Shown here: piece after piece, positions 57,145 to 64,000 of the stretch
Layout of the letters: each line of letters begins with the position of its first letter
How positions within the stretch are numbered: the stretch's first letter is position 1
Source of the DNA: Anniella stebbinsi
Lineage: Eukaryota; Chordata; Lepidosauria; Squamata; Anniellidae
DNA: 64,000 bases
Assembly: GCA_029215795.1 (NCBI GenBank)
Contig: JARDYH010000001.1
Location: forward strand, 351,254,154 to 351,318,153
Direction of reading: 5' to 3'
Program-made: the position numbers and the translations under genes
The notes under the pieces: model-generated
Databases searched by the model: none
The model's input: only the letters and a program-made list of their open reading frames with translations
Told to the model about the DNA's origin: nothing

Positions 57145-57388
57145 ATATGATAGAGGCATACAAAATTCGCATGGCTACTAGTCCTGACAGCTGTATGCTG
57201 CCTCTAGTATCAGAGGCAGCATGTGTATATATACCAGTTGCTGGAGGACATGGGCAGGAGCGTGCTGTTAAACTCATGTCCTGCTTGTGGGTTTCCCGTG
57301 GGCAGCTGGTTGGCCACTGCATGAACAGGATGTTGGACTAGATGGACCTTGCTTTCATCCAGCAAGGCTCTCCTTACGTTCTTATGCC
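57145..57388 (+). mobile_element. CR1 LINE 3' end with internal deletion
   Basis: GATATGATAGAGGCATACAA, the usual start of the CR1 3' region, is joined directly to GGCTACTAGTCCTGAC. It then runs GTATCAGAGGCAGC, ACCAGTTGCTGGAGG, GGACTAGATGGACC and CGTTCTTATG. The segment coding for the ORF2 end, present in 9441 and 45570, is deleted. Confidence 0.88.
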
Positions 57389-57649
57389 ATTGCAATGTGC
57401 TAAGGTGGAAGAATTGACTCTGTGACTTCAGATTGCATGTGAAAGATCACATTTTCCATTGCCTCCATATATTCCCTGCAAGCATAAATCTAGTACTTCA
57501 AGGGGAGGGTTGGGCTAGAATCATTTCTACTTGTCTTTTGGCATGGGTATAATTCCCACCCGCTACTGTCCCACTACAAGAATCTACCACCTCATTTTGC
57601 TGCATCTGTAGGTCCAGCCTCACAACAGCCTTGTAAGGAAGGGCAGCAT

Positions 57650-58560
57650 ATTCATTGCATATTCATTTTGATGTTAGCTACATCTTTCCCCGAGCCGAGA
57701 CAGAAAATATCTTATTCTTTCTGCAGCTGCCGATGAAGCAAAGGCAAGACTATTAGTTGATAATAATGAATTCTGGCAGGGGTAGGTATATCATGGATGA
57801 AAAGGAAACGCTAAAAGACTGCCACATGTAAGCTATTAATGTAATTGTATTTTTAAAGCTGTCTCTTAAATTAGCTCCTTGAACCACGATTTAAGCTTGT
57901 GTGGAGGTAGCAGTATTCAGTAATTTATTTTAAGGCCTCAACCTTTTGTTTAAGTCAACAGAACATAAAACATCCCAAATCTGCTTTCTTATTGTCGAAA
58001 TCACATAATATATGAGGCACGCTTGGTTGTGAAGGAGCTTGTTATTAAAATATAATATCGTGTTCATCTATGATTATTATTTTAATTCAGTGCTCAGTTG
58101 ACTTATACACAACTGCCTGAACCTTTTCGGTAACCACTTTCCACTCGCCCACATTACATTTAATTTACACCAAGATGATAAAAAATTTGATTTATTTTAC
58201 AACAGATCAGTAATTGTGCTCTACAAATAAGTCCGTAATGATAATCAACAGCATTTTCAACATAATTTAATTTGTCTTCTCCCGAGAGGTAGTTAAATGC
58301 AGTAATAATAACACTACTGTTATGGACTCTGCAGCAGTTAATCATGGCCTGAATATGCAGACAGTCCCAATATTGTATTGACAGAAATTAAATTAACCAT
58401 CAGCTTGGGCAATCAGTGGCTGTACAGCTATTAAAAGTAATAAAGGCAACAAACCCAAACCATAGCCAATTATGTTTTGACATGTAAATGTAAAAAGACA
58501 GATGCTTTAAATTTGAAAAATTTTATTTCATTGAAAGACAGATTGAGCAACTGCCCAGGT
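57650..58560. other. ~0.9-kb repeat-free AT-rich block, candidate conserved non-coding element
   Basis: The longest contiguous stretch without any recognisable repeat near the right side. Words include AGCTATTAATGTAATTG, GGTAGTTAAATGCAGTAATAATAAC, GCAGCAGTTAATCATGGCC and CATCAGCTTGGGCAATCAGTGG. It lacks coding frames and has no CpG excess. This fits deeply conserved enhancers near developmental genes, but conservation cannot be measured here. Confidence 0.42.
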
Positions 58561-58798
58561 AAGAGTAGTGTCAGGATCAGGTTCTGTGTCCCAATTCAAT
58601 TGTTTTTATGGCCATGGGAGCTTTGATACATACAGGTAGCAGTCCCCCATCACCATAGGGGCTGCCCCACAGATTTTATGGGAGACAACATCTGCATCCA
58701 CATTCTTTGCCCGAACGAGTATGCTTCTTCTCTTAAAATCCATGGGGAACTCATAGGAGGGAGGCCTTCAGAGCTCACCTTCCTAAGGCTTACTCAAG

Positions 58799-59054
58799 GG
58801 CCTAATCCACACCAAACAGGATATAGCACTATGAAAGTGGTATGAAAGCAGTATATAAAAGGCAGGAGCCACACCAAGCAGGATAAAGCACTATGAAAGC
58901 TGTATGAAAGCAGTATATGGTATGTGCCAATGGGCCCCAACAGTTGTCAGAGCACTTCAATACCACTATAAAGCAATAGTGTGGCTTCTGCCTTTTATAT
59001 ACTGTTTTCATACTGCTTTCATAGTGCAATATCCTGCTTGGTGTGGATTAGGCC
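58799..59054. mobile_element. palindromic PIF/Harbinger-like MITE, AAG duplication
   Basis: GGCCTAATCCACACCAAACAG at the left, CTGCTTGGTGTGGATTAGGCC at the right; AAG on both sides. A ~60-bp segment of the left arm is duplicated in tandem (CACACCAAACAGGATATAGC... and CACACCAAGCAGGATAAAGC...). The centre CCCCAACAGTTG links it to 12918. Confidence 0.88.
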
Positions 59055-59159
59055 AAGGACTCAGAACTGGGATGAAGATGCAGAATCTGCATTCAGAGTA
59101 AGTGCATGCAGATATAACAACTGTCTAAAGACCTATGAAATTTGGTGGTTGGAAGATAT

Positions 59160-59222
59160 CATCATCATAATCATTTCTATACCACCCAGTAGCCAAAGCT
59201 CTCTGGGGACTTCACAAGCTTA
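59160..59222 (-). mobile_element. LINE 3' tail fragment, antisense
   Basis: ATCATCATCATAATC, then TTTCTATACCACCCAGTAGCC and CTCTCTGGGG, the same reversed 3' UTR as 36964. Confidence 0.7.
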
Positions 59223-59224
59223 AT

Positions 59225-59365
59225 TTTGTTTAACTCTCTCATGTCTCCCCTTACTTGCTTCCCCCCCCCCCAAACCAAAGTAACCCAACTTTGGTAGCTT
59301 TTAATATGGGGGAGTTGCTCCAGCCCTGATCATTTTGGTTGCCAATCTGTGTCCTTAGGGATGCC
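59225..59365 (-). mobile_element. CR1 LINE fragment, antisense
   Basis: TCATGTCTCCCCTTA, GGGGGAGTTGCTCCAGCCC and TGATCATTTTGGTTGCCAA, an old CR1 segment shared across amniotes. It matches 9895-9990. Confidence 0.75.
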
Positions 59366-60030
59366 AGAGTATTTCTTTTCCCCATTTTGACTGCAATCAG
59401 CACTATTTATACCTGTGTGCCTGATAAAAAATAAAAATAAAAATTTTTTAAAAAATCATTCTGAATTGAATTGCATGATGGTTGATGCCTTGTTATGACA
59501 TACATCCTTACATGCACCAAGAAGAGATATATTTCCCCAATGAAGTAGCCGTGAGATCTTCTGTCTCTCCTTATACTTGAAATGTCACAACACAGATCAG
59601 CTGTCATGGAATATGTATTACATATTTACAAAGCCATTGTTCTACAAGAAAAGGAAGTTGGAGGTAGGTACAGAAGTTCACTCGGAACATGCGCTCGAAT
59701 AAATTTCCTGAGTACTGCATCTCTTTATGGGGACTTTTGTTGTTCCTTATAACAAATACCTATCCCTTCATGAGGGAGGGGCATAGGAATACTAGATCAG
59801 ACTTTGTCCATGTGTGTAATGGCAGCACCTCTTTAGGGTCTCAGGCAGAGGTATTGCACATCATCTGCTCCCTGATCTTGTTACCTGAATATGTCAGGGA
59901 TTGAACCTGAGACCTTCTGCATGCAAAGAATGGGCTCAGCCCCAGAGCTATGCACATGTTTCTTTCTACATGAACATACCATCTCACCTTGTGATTTAAG
60001 GGAATCAACATGTTGTAGTAAGCATGTATT
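59366..60030. other. no gene recognised
   Basis: Ordinary sequence with short chance frames. No repeat or RNA gene is recognised. Confidence 0.4.
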
Positions 60031-60235
60031 GCATCTTGAGTTCCCTCCTCTCCCTCCATAACATCTAGTTCAACTGCATCCCATCTTGAGTTCCCTCCTT
60101 TCCCTCCATAGCATCTAGTTCAACAGCAGTCCTTACCTAGAGTTCCCTCCTCTCCCTCCATAACATCTAGTTCAACTTCAATCCTTACCTAAAGTTCCCC
60201 TCTCTCCCTCCATAATGTTTAGTACAATAATGTTT
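60031..60235. repeat. minisatellite, four ~50-52-bp units
   Basis: AGTTCCCTCC starts at 60039, 60089, 60141 and (as AGTTCCCCTC) 60193. Each is followed by TCTCCCTCCATA and CATCTAGTTCAAC. Units 3 and 4 carry an added TCCTTACCTA. Confidence 0.92.
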
Positions 60236-60504
60236 AGTATATTTTGATATCTTTATGATATGAGATTTCCTGCCTCTGCCAGAATTCACCAATCACATGG
60301 AGCTGGAGTAGTGAAATGGCCATGATAATGATATCAGGAATTGGGATAAGTTGAACTTGACAATACGGACAGGGAGGGGGAAACTCAAGTTAGGGCTGCT
60401 ATTTTTGGTGGCAACCCCATCTTTTTGAAATGGTGTAGTTCCATGCCATAACAAAACTCATATAATAAATCTCAAAGACATACTTATATGAAACAGAATA
60501 GTTG

Positions 60505-60846
60505 ACTTATTTATGTGTATTAACATTTATATATTGCCTTATTTGCTAGAAGGCCTTCAAGGCGGCGAACAATTTAAAACAATAAAACCTCACTACAATT
60601 TAAAGAACACTAAAACGCAGTAAAACATTAAAACAGTAATGCAACTTAAAAGGCTACATTAAAAAGATGTGTCTTCACACCCTTTCTAAAAGCCAAGGCA
60701 GTGGGGGAAGGGGGGAACTGCAGTTGCTGAGGAAGTGCAGTCCACAGTTTAGAAGTGACACAGGAGAAAGCCCTTACACCCATGCCTAACAAACGGCCTT
60801 TGCAGATACTGCTGCTCTCAGTAAGGCCTGTCCTGCAGTAATTAAT
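60505..60846 (-). mobile_element. L2-type LINE 3' end, antisense
   Basis: TTATATATTGCCTTATTTGC, CCTTCAAGGCGGCGAACAA (reversed 3' UTR). The minus strand codes SKLWTALPQQL and FRKGVKTHLFNVAF, an L2-type terminus. It is cut at 60846 by the next element. Confidence 0.82.
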
Positions 60847-61180
60847 GGGCTCCATCACAACAATGTTTTATCGCACTCTTGTCATGCCTGGTTTGCCATT
60901 TTGCAGTGCGGCACTCATATGGTGTTGTGCCTGTCCTGCAGTCACCCCGCCTTTCCCCCTCCATCCACAATGTCCATCAACGACAAGAACCAATGAATTG
61001 GAGGGGAGAGAAGAAGGGGTGGGGTGGAGAGGGAAAGCAAACAAACGAAAGAAGGTTTCACAGGTACAGTGGCGATACCACAAAAACATGTGAAAGGGAC
61101 CATTAGCTTGATGCTCCAATGAAATGGATGTGGAAATTGCGGAGGCAAACCAGGAAAACAAAGTAGATGTGATGGAGCCC
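60847..61180. mobile_element. PIF/Harbinger-like MITE, AAT duplication
   Basis: GGGCTCCATCACAAC at the left, GATGTGATGGAGCCC at the right. AAT at 60844-60846 and 61181-61183. GTTTGCC and GGCAAACC blocks are inverted inside. No coding frame. It abuts the LINE at 60505, into which it may have inserted. Confidence 0.82.
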
Positions 61181-61397
61181 AATAACTAGGAAGATTCATA
61201 ATAAGACAGGTAGTCCTTTAGATCTAGAAACAGAGGGCTGGAAGAGTCAAGAGGGTAATCAGACCCAAGGAAATAATCTCTTCATCTGTTTTTTAAAAAT
61301 GTCCTGTTCAGCCAAAAATGTCCTGTTCATGTTGTCTGAAGCCAGCCAATGGGTAGCTTGTTCAAACCAATCAGTAATTACTTTATTGACTAACAGT

Positions 61398-61799
61398 GGC
61401 TGGCTTCAGACAACATGATAACCAATGGTGATTTAATTAGCTGACGATTGGTTTTTTGACCCACCGGTGTTTATCATGTTTTGTTGCAGACAATTTTTAA
61501 CCAAGGGTTGGTAATTTGGCCAAAATAACCAGTGTAAATAACCACTGCTGTGCAGAGTTGGCTATTTGAACCAACGTTGTTTATTGTGTTTTGTGGAGGG
61601 CCCCGTTGGTTATTTCATCAGCCACAGAGTTGCAAAGCAAGAGTGGTCAAAGCGGCTAGATTTTTGGCAGCAATGGCTGATGGGATACTAGTGAGAGGAC
61701 TGAGGGGGGAGAGAGGGTGGGGGATGAGTGAGTCAACTCATATTGGACTAATAGTCAACTCAATGCTGATCCTAATCCACACCATGGCTGATTATTGTT
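61398..61799 (+). mobile_element. PIF/Harbinger-like MITE, left part of a split copy
   Basis: GGCTGGCTTCAGACAACATG at the left. TAGTCAACTCAATGCTGATCC, then ATCCACACCATGGCTGATTA matches 34346-34390 of the intact copy. It stops at the LINE at 61800; the right part is 63182-63268. Another terminus (CATGTTGTCTGAAGCCAGCC) lies at 61333-61352, facing the opposite way. Confidence 0.78.
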
Positions 61800-62849
61800 G
61801 TCGGGGCGGATCCAGAAGGTGGTGCTTGGGGGCATTGCTCAGCCCTGTGGACTCGTCAGTATGGGTTCTCATAGGAGTCAGTCTTGTCCCCCATGCTGTT
61901 CAACATCTACATGAAATCATTGGGTGCGATCATCTGGATTTTTGGAGTGCATTGTCATCAGTACATTGATGACACACAACTCTATTTCTCCTTTTCATCT
62001 TCATCAGGTGAGGCTGCGGATGTGCTGAACCAGTGCCTGGCTGCGACAATGGACTGGATGAGGGCTAACAAACTGAAACTCAATCCAGACGAGACTGAGA
62101 TGCTGTTAGTGGGTGGTTCTGCTGACCGAATTGAGGGTCTTCAACCCATTCTGGATGGGGTTGCACTCCCCCTGAAGGAGCGGGTTCATAGCTTGGGGCT
62201 TCTTCTAGAATGATATCTGTCACTTGAGGCTCAGGTGGCCTCAGTGGCATGGAGTGCCTCCTACCAACTTCGGTTAGTGGCCCAGCTATGCCCCTATCTG
62301 AACAGGGATACCCTGGCTTCAGTTGTCCATGCTCTGGTAATCTCCAAATTGGATTACTGCAATGCGCTCTACATGGGGCTGCCTTTGAAGATGGTTCAGA
62401 AGCTGCAGCTTGTGCAAAATGCTGCAGCCAGACTGATAACAGGGACCAGAAGGTTTGAACATATAAGACCAATTCTGGTCCGCTTGCATTGGCTGCCTAT
62501 ACATTTCTGAGCCCAATTCAAGGTGCTGGTTTTAACCTATAAAGCCTTACATGGCTTGGGACCACAATACCTGATGGAACGCTTCTCCCAACATGAACCT
62601 ACCATACACTACGATTCACATCTAAGGTCTTCCTCCAGTTGCCTACTCTGAGGGAAGCATGGGAGGGTGGCAACTAGGGAGAGGGCCTTTTCAGTGGTGG
62701 CCCCCCAATTATGGAATGATCTCCCCGATGAGGCTTGCTTGGCACCAACATTGTTATCTTTTCGGTGGCTGGTCAAGACTTTCCTCTTCTCCCAGACATT
62801 TAACAGTGTATGTTGAGGGTTTTGTTGTTGATTGACCCAGAATAGTTGT

Positions 62850-62850
62850 T

Positions 62851-62887
<37 letters not shown>

Positions 62888-63018
62888 TTTATTTCTTACC
62901 TGCCTCTCCGTCTGGATCGAGGCGGGGAACAACAGCATGATAAAATACATAAAACTGATTAAAACATGACACATATTATTAAAATTGCATAAAAAATCCT
63001 AAAACATCCTAAAAACAT
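62850..63018 (-). mobile_element. second L2-type LINE tail, antisense, inside the first
   Basis: (TAA)n at 62852-62883, then TTATTTCTTACCTGCCTCTCC, GGATCGAGGCGGGGAACAAC and AAAACATCCTAAAAACATCC, the exact reverse of the 3' UTR of 17385-18027. The host LINE's 3' UTR resumes at about 63019. Confidence 0.9.
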
Positions 63019-63132
63019 CCTGGACATTGTATTTTTAACCTGTTTTTATGCTTTTTGTGGTTTTAAATTGTATATATCTTTTTTTTAATGTTCAATGGTT
63101 TTAATTTTTGTAAACTGCCCAGAGAGTTTCAG

Positions 63133-63134
<2 letters not shown>

Positions 63135-63181
<47 letters not shown>
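63135..63181. repeat. (TAA)n microsatellite, LINE tail
   Basis: About 15 TAA units at the end of the host LINE. Confidence 0.95.
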
Positions 63182-63183
<2 letters not shown>

Positions 63184-63268
63184 TGTTGTGTGGGAAAGAT
63201 AAACAACTGTTGAGTTGATTATTACCCCACCACCACCACATTGACTATCATGTTGTCCAAATGCAGCC
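63182..63268 (+). mobile_element. PIF/Harbinger-like MITE, right part of a split copy
   Basis: ATGTTGTGTGGGAAAGATAA, TTGAGTTGATTATTACCCC and CATGTTGTCCAAATGCAGCC match the right third of 34265-34490. Confidence 0.8.
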
Positions 63269-63519
63269 AGCATGAGATCATGTCTTGCCACAGGAACTCA
63301 AAATAACTGGAATCCTGAACATGAATTACAATTGTCCTTCTGCAGATAAAGATGCCTCCTTTGGCGAGTTCTTATGCAACCCTGGGGAATCTCTTCACTT
63401 CAATGAAGAGAAACAAACAGCGGTGAGAAGCAAACTGTGAAAGTTTGCTCGATTGACTACAGTTGCAATAGCCTCACTAATAAATGGGATGGAAAGTGTT
63501 TCTACTCTCCGAATTCTCC

Positions 63520-63695
63520 ACTTGGGTGTTGGGAATGTGGATAGGGAGACAATTTTCTCCCTCTCTCATAACACTAGAACCCAATGGGGTCATCCCATGA
63601 ACCTGATTGTGAGAGATTCAGGACAGATAAAAGGAAGTACTTCTTCACACAGCACGCAATTACATTATGGAATTTACTACCACAAGGTGTAGTGT
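63520..63695 (+). mobile_element. CR1 LINE fragment
   Basis: GAATGTGGATAGGGAGACAA, CTCTCATAACACTAGAACCC, GACAGATAAAAGGAAGTAC and CTACCACAAGGTGTAGTG. The frame encodes FSLSHNTRTQWGHPMNL. The 3' end is missing; GGGGAAGTCTACACC follows, possibly another MITE terminus. Confidence 0.9.
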
Positions 63696-64000
63696 TGGGG
63701 GAAGTCTACACCAGCTGTTTATTACAGGATTGTATCACAGTCATTACTAACAGGGCACATGATGTTCACCTGCTCGTACGGTGATCTCGGCTCCACCTCT
63801 CAGTTTTCCTGGAATATCCCTGACTGCTTTTGTTGTTGTTGTTGTTTGCACTTTCGCTTCCATTCCGAAGAACGTTTGCAGTGTGCCCCCCCCTTGCAAG
63901 GCTGTTGCTGTTCACCATGAGTTCCAGGCTCAGCAAACAGCCACTCAGCTGTGAGGGGTGTGTGCATGGGTATCGGAGTGTGCAGGAGTGGACCTGCCCA

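Larger units (their letters stand above)
61800..63181 (+). mobile_element. L2-type LINE with reverse-transcriptase remnant
   Basis: A copy of ~1.2 kb once the inserted 62850-63018 is removed. CPPCCSTST/SPMLFNIYMKSLG precedes YIDDTQLYF (catalytic Y-x-DD), then LNQCLAATMDWMRANKLKLN, LLVGGS, a TGA at about 62211, and in another frame YQLRLVAQLCPYL, LDYCNALYMGLP, LQLVQNAAARLITG and LHWLPIHF. A further stop follows, then PQLWNDLPDEA and a 3' UTR (TTGTAAACTGCCCAGAGAG), ending in (TAA)n. 5'-truncated and frame-broken, hence inactive. Inserted in the MITE at 61398-63268. Confidence 0.94.

Noticed and set aside
60031..60235. CRISPR-like direct repeats
   Set aside because: The units are contiguous and diverged, without unique spacers, and the genome is eukaryotic.

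Overview
This window looks like non-coding nuclear DNA from a reptile, most likely a squamate (lizard or snake). It is full of CR1 LINE 3' ends with a (TTCTTATG)n octamer tail, L2-type LINE fragments (reverse-transcriptase motif YIDDTQLY), one tRNA-derived SINE with an (AAAT)n tail, and many short DNA transposons. I found no host protein-coding gene, rRNA or functional tRNA gene. Nearly all longer open frames are chance frames or lie inside mobile elements. The lineage call is an inference from repeat content; I ran no database search.

Two classes of non-autonomous DNA transposon dominate. The first has 8-bp target-site duplications and termini starting TAGGG/TAGGC/TAGTG, as expected for hAT-type elements. 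It includes five copies of a ~305-320 bp near-perfect palindrome (7228, 27981, 33772, 42477, 55765) and larger copies at 3679, 10080, 16307, 25181, 25827, 30001, 43495 and 52558. The second has 3-bp duplications and termini close to GGNCCTNTCTACACC, as expected for PIF/Harbinger-type elements: 6330, 19374, 20912, 30479, 34265, 48038, 58799, 60847 and a split copy at 61398-63268. The pair at 6330 and 48038 is the most unusual: the copies lie in opposite orientations and are packed with GCGC-centred motifs such as TTAATGCGC.

Region by region: 1-13 kb is a mosaic of CR1, hAT and PIF-like elements, with a CpG-rich hAT-like element at 10080-10818. 13.0-13.75 kb (minus) holds the best protein-like frame, a 148-residue LINE ORF1-like fragment behind a possible promoter. 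15-25 kb has L2 fragments and several transposons. 25.8-26.5 kb is a CR1 tail split by a hAT element. 27-32 kb and 57.6-58.6 kb are mostly repeat-poor, AT-rich sequence that resembles conserved non-coding DNA. 35.1-35.5 and 55.7-56.6 kb look like antisense long terminal repeats. 61.4-63.3 kb is a three-level nest of elements.

No set of genes works together here. The picture is a gene desert, possibly with regulatory elements for distant genes, colonised by several waves of transposons whose insertion order can be read from nesting and target-site duplications.
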